Assembly (NCBI GenBank): GCA_017524385.1
Contig: JAFWSS010000177.1
Location: forward strand, 44,932-108,931
DNA: 64,000 nucleotides
Source: Prevotella sp.
GTDB taxonomy: Bacteria > Bacteroidota > Bacteroidia > Bacteroidales > Bacteroidaceae
Reading direction: 5' to 3'
Below are positions 51,501 to 59,927 of this stretch, in pieces. The notes below the pieces were generated by a model. It was not told the DNA's origin and ran no database searches. It saw nothing but the letters and a program-made list of their open reading frames with translations. The number at the start of each line of letters is the position of its first letter. Within the stretch, counting starts at the first letter, position 1. The position numbers and the translations under genes are program-made.

Positions 51501-51786
51501 TGCTTCCTTTGTCGGAATAACCGAGGATGGGGTAGAGCAAGTTATCGCCAGCCGCGATGACAAACCCCTCTCCGTCGGCAGAGTTGAAAACGTAATAGCA
51601 AGGTGCTTCATTTTCCACACCAGGTCTTGTCCTGTACTGTTGGCTCTCTCTCAATTCCAGATTGAATCCATTTTCCAGAACAAAAGACTGGGCTCTCGAC
51701 AAGGCGGTCTGCTTGTCAATGGGGGCAGCGTAAAGACTTGCCGAAAATGCAAGGAGCAACGCTAGGTTTAAAATCTTTTTTAACAT
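48583..51786 (-). CDS. Secreted C10 (streptopain-like) cysteine peptidase, large
   Basis: The 1067-residue protein has a signal peptide (to about 20), an N-terminal Spi-like inhibitory propeptide (about 25-140) and a C10 peptidase domain. The catalytic Cys177 lies in the SSCACSTVTVAEIM segment and His319 in GARHVFALDGYD, followed by YHIDWGWDG. A second Cys (175) flanks the nucleophile, which differs from SpeB. Several hundred residues of beta-rich modules follow, and the end LPKGVYIINGKKYVK resembles a type-A T9SS sorting signal. It is likely exported to the surface. It is related to SpeB, interpain and periodontain. Confidence 0.9.
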   Translation of the reverse strand: MLKKILNLALLLAFSASLYAAPIDKQTALSRAQSFVLENGFNLELRESQQYRTRPGVENEAPCYYVFNSADGEGFVIAAGDNLLYPILGYSDKGSIDLDNMPDGLSALLDFYEEATLDLRAREQAGQLTTTTDAPRRSMTLTKNPIKPFLQNAYGHYAPYYNMNPYYSSKKRSSCACSTVTVAEIMCHFKYPATIPKAVGYTTETLGIELEDQPAYDIDWDNILPNYLDTGYSQAEEDEIARFMYHLGQYMYTDFQEDSNSPTKYIYTTLRNFGYRCTETRWFSSYLMPDLEDIFYDNLSKGMPVIVSGCNIKIGGARHVFALDGYDQDGKYHIDWGWDGCNQGFYSFTNISPYNNTSTYAYYKDLWCIFNIEPKTNSTAVEEESPHVCLDLASISLSNGKVVTSRRNYSGVPGIYVEGLGLVDQTNKIVKVLGEDSIYLKDNSETSTRTWTIDNLGDVRNGEYYIYAISRLSNGDGLWHFDKVRSASKYGLVKASIENGTASLSLLPPVQYNSLETDGSMSFYKGAARELKLNLTNNTMDMANRLLYVYEDSIMPMHFANINIPARCNMDYDIIYIPQETGTHKLLVCTDTLRKNVLFEKTFNVKSSVKYSLNLDSITIDNYDSSSKNLYGNELRIRAKITNNGSNDYNDHFRFLLKRNTWYSTEKPLIHLPVGKSMWMEFECKDLAYYQQFTLYLHYKTSSSNDPDLVNTAHLYSKSFVPRPSIRMWKQDGKMYAIAPTTKRLVVPEDVLALDLTNPDIDLPSSIVPNSNPNTLYYVPKSYDELSAHNQVVNGMAENITLVDNIPCYVPMDFNADHAEYTRTFEKGFMGRINENNWTTIVVPFDVDKVYNTVDHVKVKWNRSDDDNGQFWMREFYGEDGFYTFFTDAEEMRANVPYIITVPGATYGEEACLVGKPLVFSGDDTHFLSSKVVADGRSFDFQGSYYKASTYGHNIYMLDEENRGNYFSYVPGDSEVNPFRAYFTSMVKPQSGSRLHVASYIKPRTETVIHDIVEAGGDNEGSIRQSLPGVYTITGRKVAANSDASAREILNSLPKGVYIINGKKYVK

Positions 51787-51943
51787 ATTTTGCCTTGGTA
51801 CTGTTTACTTTAACTGAAAGACTGTGATAGTGACCTGTTCCTTTGATATCGTTTTGGTTTGCACCGAATGGCGATAGTGCCTTTTCTTGATGCATAACAA
51901 GCACATAACCACCAATAATGGTGGCATTTTACATAATTCGCTG

Positions 51944-51951
51944 CAAAATTA
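51944..51951 (-). promoter_or_regulatory. Putative -7 box for the C10 peptidase gene
   Basis: TAATTTTG on the minus strand, about 160 bp before the ATG. A TATATTTG box lies 9 bp further upstream as an alternative. The rest of the 365-bp gap is leader and a 9-bp array. Confidence 0.45.
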
Positions 51952-52055
51952 CAAATATATTGAAAATTTACCAAGTGAAAAGATTGTTTTTTGGCTTGTT
52001 GCCATTGACAATTTAAGAAAATAGGGATTATTTAATAAAAGTTAACTATTACGGT

Positions 52056-52142
52056 TCTGGAAACACCAGTATTACAGGAATCCCTGTTTTCCTTGAGTTT
52101 CTGGTCATTCAGGTTTTCCTGGTTTTCCTAGTGCTTCCAGAG
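52056..52142 (-). repeat. 9-bp-period CCAGGAAAA-type array after the epimerase gene
   Basis: In the sense of the epimerase gene the units read CCAGGAAAA, CCTGAATGA, CCAGAAACT, CAAGGAAAA, CAGGGATTC and so on, over about nine units. Confidence 0.7.
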
Positions 52143-52151
52143 TCGCTTTTA

Positions 52152-53174
52152 CTATTGGCGTAAAGACTTTTTCGCGGCCTCCTGGGCTTCGATGACGCGG
52201 TCGCACCATGCATCGAATTCAGGGTCCTCCACCTGTAGCTCAGGATGTGCAAGCAGATAGGAGACACATCGGCGCACTCCTTCGTCGAAGCGGACGGTGG
52301 CGCAGAACCCTGGGACTGCACGCTTCAGTTTCGTGCAGTCGAAAGCCACGCTCACGGCCTTGTCGCCCAACAGGTTGCCCGTGAGGTCGTATTCTTCCGG
52401 GCATACGGCTGCAAGGAACGATGATGAGACATGGTAGGGATGGCATTCCACGCCAAGGGCTTGTGCTACGCACTCGTAAACCTGGTTCCATGTCAGTTGC
52501 TCGTCCGACATGATTTGGAAGGCTTCCCCGATGGCTTTCGGATTGCCCAGCAAGCCGATGAATCCACGGGCGAAATCTTCGTTCCATGTCAAGGTCCATA
52601 ACGAACTGCCATCGCCGTGCACCAATACGGGCTTGCCCTCCATCATCCGTTTCAGCACTTGCCAACTGCCTTTCGGCCCATGGACGCTCACGGGGACTCC
52701 TCGCTCGCAGTAGGTGTGGCTGGGGCGTACGATGGTCACGGGAAAACCGTCCTCGCGATACGCCTTCATCAGCAATTCCTCGCAACTGATCTTGTTGCGT
52801 GAATACTCCCAATAAGGATTGGCAAGCGTGGTGCCTTCGGTGATGACGTGACTGCGGGCGGGTTTGTTGTAGGCGGAAGCCGAACTGATGTATACGTATT
52901 GGCGGGTGCGGCCTGAGAACAGCCGTATGTCGCGTTCCACCTGCGAAGGGACGAAGCCGATGAACTCACAGACGGCGTCGAACGTGGCATCGCCAAGTTG
53001 TTGGAGGACGTTTGCCTCGTCGTTGATGTCCGCGATGACTTGTTTCACATTTCCCGGCACTTCGTCTTTGCGAGTGCCACGGTTAAGCAGCCATAAGTCG
53101 TGGCCGGCGGCTGCCAACTGCCTGGTGATGGCGCTGCTGATGGTGCCGGTGCCACCAATCATCAAAATCCTCAT
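52152..53174 (-). CDS. NAD-dependent epimerase/dehydratase (extended SDR)
   Basis: The 340-residue protein has the Rossmann start RILMIGGTGTISSAI (GxxGxxS pattern slightly altered from GxxGxxG). The SDR catalytic residues are in YISSASAY and YWEYSRNK (YxxxK). It resembles the NAD-dependent epimerases of the isoflavone-reductase/CSP41-type group that act on nucleotide sugars or mRNA. Its ATG overlaps the alcohol dehydrogenase stop as ATGA. It is the last gene of the Gfo/Idh-GH9-barrel-ADH-epimerase operon. The substrate cannot be told. Confidence 0.83.
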   Translation of the reverse strand: MRILMIGGTGTISSAITRQLAAAGHDLWLLNRGTRKDEVPGNVKQVIADINDEANVLQQLGDATFDAVCEFIGFVPSQVERDIRLFSGRTRQYVYISSASAYNKPARSHVITEGTTLANPYWEYSRNKISCEELLMKAYREDGFPVTIVRPSHTYCERGVPVSVHGPKGSWQVLKRMMEGKPVLVHGDGSSLWTLTWNEDFARGFIGLLGNPKAIGEAFQIMSDEQLTWNQVYECVAQALGVECHPYHVSSSFLAAVCPEEYDLTGNLLGDKAVSVAFDCTKLKRAVPGFCATVRFDEGVRRCVSYLLAHPELQVEDPEFDAWCDRVIEAQEAAKKSLRQ

Positions 53175-54355
53175 CCTCGTGCCATTTTATAGATTTTTTC
53201 CATATCTTCTGCATGCAGCACCTTCAAGCAGCCGCAGGTGGCGGTGTTGTCGCGACTGCATTTGCGGGTCATCTCCTTGATTTCGTCGTCGGTGACGTCG
53301 CGGCCTATCAGTTCCTTGATGTTGATGGGCATCCCGATGTCATGGTAGAAACGCTCCATGGCTTCGATGCCTTTCAATGCCGTTCCCTCGGGGTCGGTGA
53401 AGTCGTTGGGGACGTCCATCACGTTGACAGCGAAACGCACGAAACGGCTGAGGTTCTCGTGCATCACATAGCGTGCCCAACTGGGCCAGATGGCGGCAAG
53501 GCCGGCACCGTGGGTCACGTCGAACATTCCGCTCAACTCATGCTCCAGCATGTGGGTGGCCCAGTCGTCGCTGATGCCACAGCCAGTCAACCCGTTGTGT
53601 GCCACGCTGCCACCCCACATGACCTGGGCGCGGTTGCGGTAGTCCTCCGGGTCTTTCAACACGGCGAAGACGGCGGTCTTCATACGGCGCAGCACAGCTT
53701 CTGCCAGGTCGGTGGTGAGGTCCATGTCATCGTCCTTGCTGAAATAACGCTCCATCGTGTGCATCATCATGTCGGTGACGCCTGCCGCTGTCTGGTAAGG
53801 AGGAAGGGTGAAGGTGCGGCGTGGGTTCATGATGGCGAATTTCGGACGTGACATGTCGTTGGAATAGCCGAGTTTGATGTCGCCATCCTCGTTGGTGATG
53901 ACACTCGCCTCACTCATCTCGCTGCCCGCCGCGGGGATGGTCAGCACGGTGGCTACAGGCAGCATCTGCCGAGGCTCTGCCTTGCCAAGGTAAAAGTCCC
54001 ACACGTCGCCTTCATGGCACACGCCGTAGGCGATGGCCTTGGCGGAGTCGATGACGCTTCCGCCACCGACGGCGAGGATGAAGTCCACGCCCTCTTTCCT
54101 GCACAACTCGATGCCTTCATACACCTTCGACAGTCGGGGATTGGGTACGACGCCGCCCAGGGTCACATGGTCGATGCCACCTTCGCTGAGCAGTTTGCAT
54201 ATCTTGTCTAGCAGTCCTGAGCGCACGGCACTCTTTCCGCCGTAGTGTACAAGCACTTTCGTGCCACCGTATTTCTTTATCAGAGAGGCCACTCGCTCCT
54301 CTGAATGTTCTCCAAACACCACTTCAGTTGGTGCGTAATAAACAAAGTCTTTCAT
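53171..54355 (-). CDS. Iron-containing alcohol dehydrogenase (YqhD/BdhA type)
   Basis: The 394-residue enzyme belongs to the group-III Fe-ADH family. The NADP-binding segment is LAVGGGSVIDSAKAIAYG. The metal site follows in the usual order: the Asp/His of AGVTDMMMHTMERYF, ATHMLEHELSGMFDVTHGAG and further His. It matches butanol dehydrogenase/YqhD-like aldehyde reductases. It starts 42 bp after the barrel gene and is coupled to the epimerase gene. Its presence in a glycan operon may reflect reduction of sugar-derived aldehydes. Confidence 0.92.
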   Translation of the reverse strand: MKDFVYYAPTEVVFGEHSEERVASLIKKYGGTKVLVHYGGKSAVRSGLLDKICKLLSEGGIDHVTLGGVVPNPRLSKVYEGIELCRKEGVDFILAVGGGSVIDSAKAIAYGVCHEGDVWDFYLGKAEPRQMLPVATVLTIPAAGSEMSEASVITNEDGDIKLGYSNDMSRPKFAIMNPRRTFTLPPYQTAAGVTDMMMHTMERYFSKDDDMDLTTDLAEAVLRRMKTAVFAVLKDPEDYRNRAQVMWGGSVAHNGLTGCGISDDWATHMLEHELSGMFDVTHGAGLAAIWPSWARYVMHENLSRFVRFAVNVMDVPNDFTDPEGTALKGIEAMERFYHDIGMPINIKELIGRDVTDDEIKEMTRKCSRDNTATCGCLKVLHAEDMEKIYKMARG

Positions 54356-54397
54356 CTTGTATTTTTTAGTTTGGTTATAAATCTTGGTGATTGATGC

Positions 54398-57280
54398 TTA
54401 GCGGTCTCTGTTGCCCCACTTCTTCTCATAGCGTCTTTCCGAGTCCTTCTTGCCGCCGAACATGTTGAGGCGGTAGCGCACATGGAGCATGGCATAGGAG
54501 TTGATGCTGTTGTATTCCGTGTCGCTTCGGCTGGTGGCATTGATCCAGCGCTCGTAGTTGCTCTGCTGCCCAAGGAGGTCGTAGAAGTTAAGGGCGACGG
54601 TGAGGGTCTTGTCCTTGAGGAATGTCTTGGATATCTGTCCGTTCCAGATGAGTTCGTTGGTGTTCATCGACGGGTCGTTGTAGCCCCTTCGGCTGTGCTC
54701 GTGGAGGTTGCTGCTCACTTCGATTTCATAAGGCAGGCGAAGGAGGAACTGGCCGCCATAGTTGAACTGCCAGGTGTCGAGGTCGGCATTGGGTTGCAGC
54801 TTGTTGCGTGAGTGTTGGTAGTTGACGTTGCCGTCAAGAGCCACTTCAAGCCATTGGATGCGATAGCTGGCGGTGAGGCGCTCGTTGAGGTTGATGGAGC
54901 GTGTGGTGTTCTTCCGTGCATCGGCTTGATGCCTTGCCACATAACTCACATAGTTGTTGTAGCGGGCGCGTGTCTCGGTGCCCACGTTCCAGTGGGCGGC
55001 AGAGTCTATGGCGGTGTTGAAGGTGAATCCGCCATCCATGTTCCAGTTGCCGTTGATGTTCTCCGGCCGCGAGAGGCTTCCGCCCGTCTCCGGGTTGTAG
55101 CGCACGAGGTTGGAGATGCTGTTGCGGGTGTGCCGGTAGTTGGCATAGGTCACGATGGAGCGCTTGAGCTTCGAGGTGTAGTTGTTGAAATAGATGTTCA
55201 ACGAATTGGTGAACTGCGGTTTCAGTCCGGGGTTTCCCTGTGTGATGTATAGGGGGTTGGAGTCGTCGGTGATGTCGAGCAGCTGCGTCATCTCCGGCTG
55301 GCGGGTGTCGCCACGGTAGTGCACCCAGAGGTTGCTTTGGTCGTTGAACTTGTAGTGGAAGTCGAAGGTGGGGGTGAAGTTGGTAACGGTGCGCACCGTG
55401 TCCACATAGACGCCACGGTAGTCCTGGATGAAGTTGGAGCGCTGCGGCTGCATGAGGAATCCCAGGTTGTAGTCGTATTTCTCCACCTTGTGTCGCAGTG
55501 TCAAGCGAATGTTGTGGGTGTAGTTCTTGTATTCGGAGAAGCGGCTCAGGTTGCGGTCGAAGAAGTCATCCATATGGTCTTCCACGGGACCAATCCACTT
55601 GTCCCATTCCCGGTAATGCGGTGTGATGCCGGCGAAGATGTTCTCTGGCTGATGGCTGAAATCGTAGGTTTGGCGGTCGCTCTTGTTCTGGTTGTAGCGC
55701 AATTCGTAGTTGGCTTGCAGGTGGGCGCCTTTCCACAGGGGTTCGCTGTAGGTGGCGCTCAGCACGTATCCGCTGTTGTCCGACGGTGTGGTGTTGTAGC
55801 GAGCGGTGTAGTAGGTGGAGTCACGCCCGGCCTGGTCTTTCACGAGGAAGAGGTGCACGTCGTTGTTGGAGACGTTCTTGTTTTGGCTGTCGCCCCCGCT
55901 GAGTTCCGCCCTTAGGGTGATGTTACGTCCGTGCGGGTTCAGACGGCGGTAGAGTTGCAGCATGCCCCAGGCGTTCTTGTTGCGGCCATAGCTCAGGTTG
56001 GCGTTCAGGTTGTGGTTCACCAGATAGGGGTATAGCGGGTTGGCGGGGTCGAGCGAGGCCAATTCTCCCAGAGGGTCTGCGACGTACAGGTATGGGTCGG
56101 CGTTGAAGGTGGCGGCGGCAGAGGTGGTGGTGCCGTCGTTCGACCCGTAACTGCCGTTGGCGCGCAGGAGGATGTTGGTCAGGCTGTCGGGTTTCCATTC
56201 CACACGGAGGTTGCCGTTCCAGTTGTCGCTGCGGGTGAAGTTTTTCGACTCATTGTTGGAGAAGGTGCGCGAGGTCTCGCTGTAGAAGTTCTCGCTGGTG
56301 TTCTTCGTCTGGTTGTCGCCGTTGCGGTGGTTCCAGCGCACGTTGAAGTCGATTTTCAGCTTTTCGCCGTTGTCATAGTTGAAATTGGTGCCCAGCATCT
56401 TGCGGGTGTTCAGGCCACGGCGGTTCCACCATCCGGCATTCTCTTCCTTGTTGTTGAAGTTGCCCAGCACCACGAAGCGGGTGTTGTCGGTGAAACTGCT
56501 GCCCATGCCGCGTGAGGCGTAGCGGTGGTGGGTGCCGGCGCCAAGGTCGAGGTTGGTCATGTAGCCACGGTTCATGCCTTTCTTGATGGTGAAGTCGAGC
56601 ACGGTCTCCTTGTTGCCGTCGTCGATGCCGGTGATGCGGGCCTGGTCGCTCTGCTGGTCATAGAATTTCATGTCCTGGATGATGGAGACGGGCAGGTTCT
56701 TCAATGCCGTCTCTATGTCGCCGAGCATGAATTCCTTGCCGTCGAGCAGGATTTTCTTCACCTCCTTTCCGTTGATGGTGATTTTCCCGTCTTCGTCGAC
56801 TTCCGCTCCGGGGATGCGTTTGATGAGTTCCTCTATGGCGGAGCCTTCCGGCGTTCGGTAGGCGTCGGGGTTGTAAACCAGCGTGTCTTTCCTGACGACG
56901 ACTTGCGGCACACGGCCGGTTACCACGGCTTCTTCAAGCATGATGCTCTCCGGCGACATCAGCAAGGTGCCCAGGTCTTGGCTTTGGTCGCGCCGCAGTG
57001 TCACCTCTTGCTCCAAGGTCTTGTAGGCGACGGATGAGATTCTCAGGCGGTAGGTGCCGTTGGATGGCGCTTCCACGGAGAAATTGCCCTTCATGTCGGT
57101 CAGCGTCCCTCCTACGAATGTGCTGTCCTTGACACGGAACAGTTGCACGGTGGCCAGTTCGATGGGTTCTTTGGCATCCACGTCGGTGAGATGCCCGCTG
57201 ATGGTCAGGTTCTGGCTTGACTGGGCGTTGACGCTGGTGATGGCTGCCAGAAGCAGTATGAGGAGAATGAGACGTCTCAT
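54398..57280 (-). CDS. TonB-dependent-receptor-like outer-membrane beta-barrel protein
   Basis: The 960-residue protein has a signal peptide (LILLILLLAAITSVNA), a carboxypeptidase-regulatory-like domain (about 26-110) and a plug-like segment (EELIKRIPGAEVDEDGKITI). A long beta-barrel rich in aromatic strands completes it, as in the OMP_b-brl_3 family. It differs from SusC proteins: there is no SusD gene and no TonB box can be read with confidence. It starts 13 bp after the GH9 gene, so barrel and cellulase are made together. The transported or secreted ligand is unknown. Confidence 0.88.
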   Translation of the reverse strand: MRRLILLILLLAAITSVNAQSSQNLTISGHLTDVDAKEPIELATVQLFRVKDSTFVGGTLTDMKGNFSVEAPSNGTYRLRISSVAYKTLEQEVTLRRDQSQDLGTLLMSPESIMLEEAVVTGRVPQVVVRKDTLVYNPDAYRTPEGSAIEELIKRIPGAEVDEDGKITINGKEVKKILLDGKEFMLGDIETALKNLPVSIIQDMKFYDQQSDQARITGIDDGNKETVLDFTIKKGMNRGYMTNLDLGAGTHHRYASRGMGSSFTDNTRFVVLGNFNNKEENAGWWNRRGLNTRKMLGTNFNYDNGEKLKIDFNVRWNHRNGDNQTKNTSENFYSETSRTFSNNESKNFTRSDNWNGNLRVEWKPDSLTNILLRANGSYGSNDGTTTSAAATFNADPYLYVADPLGELASLDPANPLYPYLVNHNLNANLSYGRNKNAWGMLQLYRRLNPHGRNITLRAELSGGDSQNKNVSNNDVHLFLVKDQAGRDSTYYTARYNTTPSDNSGYVLSATYSEPLWKGAHLQANYELRYNQNKSDRQTYDFSHQPENIFAGITPHYREWDKWIGPVEDHMDDFFDRNLSRFSEYKNYTHNIRLTLRHKVEKYDYNLGFLMQPQRSNFIQDYRGVYVDTVRTVTNFTPTFDFHYKFNDQSNLWVHYRGDTRQPEMTQLLDITDDSNPLYITQGNPGLKPQFTNSLNIYFNNYTSKLKRSIVTYANYRHTRNSISNLVRYNPETGGSLSRPENINGNWNMDGGFTFNTAIDSAAHWNVGTETRARYNNYVSYVARHQADARKNTTRSINLNERLTASYRIQWLEVALDGNVNYQHSRNKLQPNADLDTWQFNYGGQFLLRLPYEIEVSSNLHEHSRRGYNDPSMNTNELIWNGQISKTFLKDKTLTVALNFYDLLGQQSNYERWINATSRSDTEYNSINSYAMLHVRYRLNMFGGKKDSERRYEKKWGNRDR

Positions 57281-57293
57281 TTCGTGTCGGTGG

Positions 57294-59906
57294 TTATTGT
57301 TTTTGGTTGATGATGCCCCTCAGTGCGGAACTGAAGATGATGTATTGGGTGTTTCCAGCGATGGTGCCTTCGTTCTGTCCCCAGAGGAAGGGCCAATCGT
57401 CGAAATTCTCGAAATGGTCGGGTTGGCGGAAGAGCAGCCCTGGTGCCACGTTGCCGGGGATGAAGGAGAAGTCGGCGCGGTTGTTGCCGTAGAAGACGGC
57501 CTTCGGTCGTGCTGCTCCTACGACGGCCACGAACGAGTAGTTGTGGTAGGGATGGCAGCCATAGAGCCAGTTGGACACGCGGTAGACTTCATCCTTCGGC
57601 ACGATGTCGGGATAGTAGATGTGTGCGAAGCAGACGGTGGTGCCGAAGTTGAGGACGGCGTTGCCGCCGGCCCAGTTGCCCAGTCCGATGGGTACACCGT
57701 AGGGGTTCTGCTCGTCGAAGCGCTTGATATAGGTTTCATATTGCTCCACGTATGGACGCAGGCGTTTCTTGTAGGCTTCATCCATATAGGGTATGGCGTC
57801 GAGGGCCGTCTGCATGTTGTTGGCGACATTGCGGTCAAGGGCGTCCCATATTTGTTTCAGGAAACTGTCAAGATATGTCTTTTCCCTGGTGGCGCCGTAG
57901 AGTTGGAGGTTGGTGGCCATGTTGCCCAGTTGTTGGCGATTCCTGCGGTTTCTGTTGGGGCGTTGCTGGTTGTTGTTGGCATTGTCGTTGCCGTCGAGCC
58001 AACTGTAGTCGTCTTGTGCGGCGTTAGCCTGTTCGGAGCGTTGCTTGACGATGTCGGTGGCCTCCTGCATCAAGCGTTTCGACTGTGTGAGCGCACGCTG
58101 GGCCAGTTGGTCGTTGTAGCCTTCGAGGGCTCGGCTGGCGGCGGCGAACATGGTGGCGGCACGGAAGTCGAGTTGGGGGTTGCGCGTGGTGAAGGCCCAC
58201 ATGTCGTCGGGGGTGCCGCTGCGCTTGCCGTCGGCTGAAACCTCGTAGGGTTTGAGGCTGGGGTCGTAGTGCTTGCCGTCGGTGATGCTGGCGGCGTCGC
58301 CGAGGTGGTGGTAGTTGTCGAGTACGGAATTGGAGAGCGTGGAGGCCATGTGTCCGATTTGTTCGGCTTGTGCCACGAGGTTCAACGTGCCGTGCTCGAT
58401 GAATTGCAGGATGTCGGGCACGCCGTCGGGTCGGTGGAGGTCCACATAGCGTTGTTCCTGACTGACGAACGTCTCGTCGCGCAGAGGTTTGAACAACTCC
58501 CATGTGCGTATGAGGTTCTGCACGACGTTGATGTTGGAGCCTGTTTCGATGTCGAAGTCTCCGGCGTCGAAGAACCCGCCGATGTTCAGACCGGGGATGA
58601 GTTCATAGGGCTTGTATTTCGTGTCGGTGGTGGCTCCTTGCGAGTGGAGGTCGAAATGGTCGCTGGGAGGGGCTTGCAGATAGCCTTCCTTGAAGGGTTC
58701 GCCATGCCACGTGCGGTAGCCTTCGTTCACATACATGTGGTTCATATGGATGGGCACCCACACGTCGGTGGTGGCGTCGGTGATCTTGTCATAGACATGG
58801 TCGTCGATGAGGAAGTCGTTGGTGCGGGTGCCGCCATACTGGATGAAGTAGACGCCGGGCTGCTTCACCTCGGAGAAGTCGAACTTCACGTAATTGTATT
58901 TGTAGTATGCTCCCCACGATTTGATGTCGCCACGAAAGGCTTCCGTTGTAGTGCCGTCGTTGTTGATGCGCATCAGTTTGGCGTTGGCAAGGGGGGTGTC
59001 GGTCTTGTCGAGTTCGATGACGGCCACTTTAGGCTGGTTGGGGATGTAGCCGATTTGTGAGAATCCAATGTTGGGCTGGCGCTTCCAACCTGGGATGGCA
59101 TGGGGTTCCACGAGCCATGTCAACACCTTGCCCGTCTTGCCCTTTGGCAGGACGCTGCGCAGGACGAACCAGCCGTTCTGAGCGAGAATCCTCCCGTCGT
59201 AGAGTTTGAGTTCGGAGTCTTCGCTGCTGATGCGCACCATGCGTTCCGGATCGTCGGTGGCCAATGTGAAGACGTGGCCGCTCTCCATGGGCAGTGGGTC
59301 GATGAAACGCCCCGTGCCGCGGTCGTCGTAGGTCTTGAAGCCCTTGAACTGACGGGGTTTCTCCGTGTTGGGTCGGGTGATGGTCTGGCTGGTGGCGTAG
59401 CGGGGTAGGCGCCCCAGTCGTCCGTCGACGGAGAAGGTCTTCAACCAGTATTGGGATGGGAGGAACTCGATGTTGAAACCTGCCTCTCCGGCAAGGGCGT
59501 CGGGGACGGGCTTGTCGAGCCATACGGCAATCTCCACGGCCTGTCCTTTCGCCGTCACCACGACACGGCTGTCGAAGTCGTAGTCGTCATAGCGCATCGT
59601 CACCTCGATGCAGCCTTTCTCACGGTCCACGGTGCGGTTGGTTGTCTTCGGCACGAGGTCCCATTGCTCAGGGGTGTTGTTGAGCCTGACGGCGCCGCCT
59701 TGCACCGTGCGCACGCCATGGTGGATGATTTCTATGCCGGAGTTCTTCTCGTCGTTGAAACCGCCGTTGAAATTGTTGCTGAACACGAGTACGTTGACTC
59801 CTTGGCGCTCGAAATAGCCAAGGTCGTTCAGGTGCAGGTCGTCGGCGTATATGGACATGGCAGCCAACAGTCCTGCCACGATCATGGTTGTTCTCATCTT
59901 TTTCAT
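57294..59906 (-). CDS. Secreted GH9 glycoside hydrolase with N-terminal Ig-like domain
   Basis: The 870-residue enzyme has a signal peptide, an N-terminal beta region and a CelD_N Ig-like domain (around NIGFSQIGYIPNQPKVAVIE). The GH9 (alpha/alpha)6 domain starts after residue 400. The catalytic base region is GGFFDAGDFD, and the last motif PFLWGQNEGTIAGNTQ carries the likely acid Glu. GH9 enzymes cleave beta-1,4-glucans or act as exo-beta-glucosidases. It lacks a dockerin or CBM. It lies between the Gfo/Idh gene (21 bp) and the outer-membrane barrel gene. Confidence 0.9.
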   Translation of the reverse strand: MKKMRTTMIVAGLLAAMSIYADDLHLNDLGYFERQGVNVLVFSNNFNGGFNDEKNSGIEIIHHGVRTVQGGAVRLNNTPEQWDLVPKTTNRTVDREKGCIEVTMRYDDYDFDSRVVVTAKGQAVEIAVWLDKPVPDALAGEAGFNIEFLPSQYWLKTFSVDGRLGRLPRYATSQTITRPNTEKPRQFKGFKTYDDRGTGRFIDPLPMESGHVFTLATDDPERMVRISSEDSELKLYDGRILAQNGWFVLRSVLPKGKTGKVLTWLVEPHAIPGWKRQPNIGFSQIGYIPNQPKVAVIELDKTDTPLANAKLMRINNDGTTTEAFRGDIKSWGAYYKYNYVKFDFSEVKQPGVYFIQYGGTRTNDFLIDDHVYDKITDATTDVWVPIHMNHMYVNEGYRTWHGEPFKEGYLQAPPSDHFDLHSQGATTDTKYKPYELIPGLNIGGFFDAGDFDIETGSNINVVQNLIRTWELFKPLRDETFVSQEQRYVDLHRPDGVPDILQFIEHGTLNLVAQAEQIGHMASTLSNSVLDNYHHLGDAASITDGKHYDPSLKPYEVSADGKRSGTPDDMWAFTTRNPQLDFRAATMFAAASRALEGYNDQLAQRALTQSKRLMQEATDIVKQRSEQANAAQDDYSWLDGNDNANNNQQRPNRNRRNRQQLGNMATNLQLYGATREKTYLDSFLKQIWDALDRNVANNMQTALDAIPYMDEAYKKRLRPYVEQYETYIKRFDEQNPYGVPIGLGNWAGGNAVLNFGTTVCFAHIYYPDIVPKDEVYRVSNWLYGCHPYHNYSFVAVVGAARPKAVFYGNNRADFSFIPGNVAPGLLFRQPDHFENFDDWPFLWGQNEGTIAGNTQYIIFSSALRGIINQKQ

Positions 59907-59927
59907 TTTTTCAAAACGTTGTTGTTG

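Noticed and set aside
54398-57280. SusC of a polysaccharide utilisation locus
   Set aside because: No SusD-like gene lies next to it and the barrel fits the OMP_b-brl group better.
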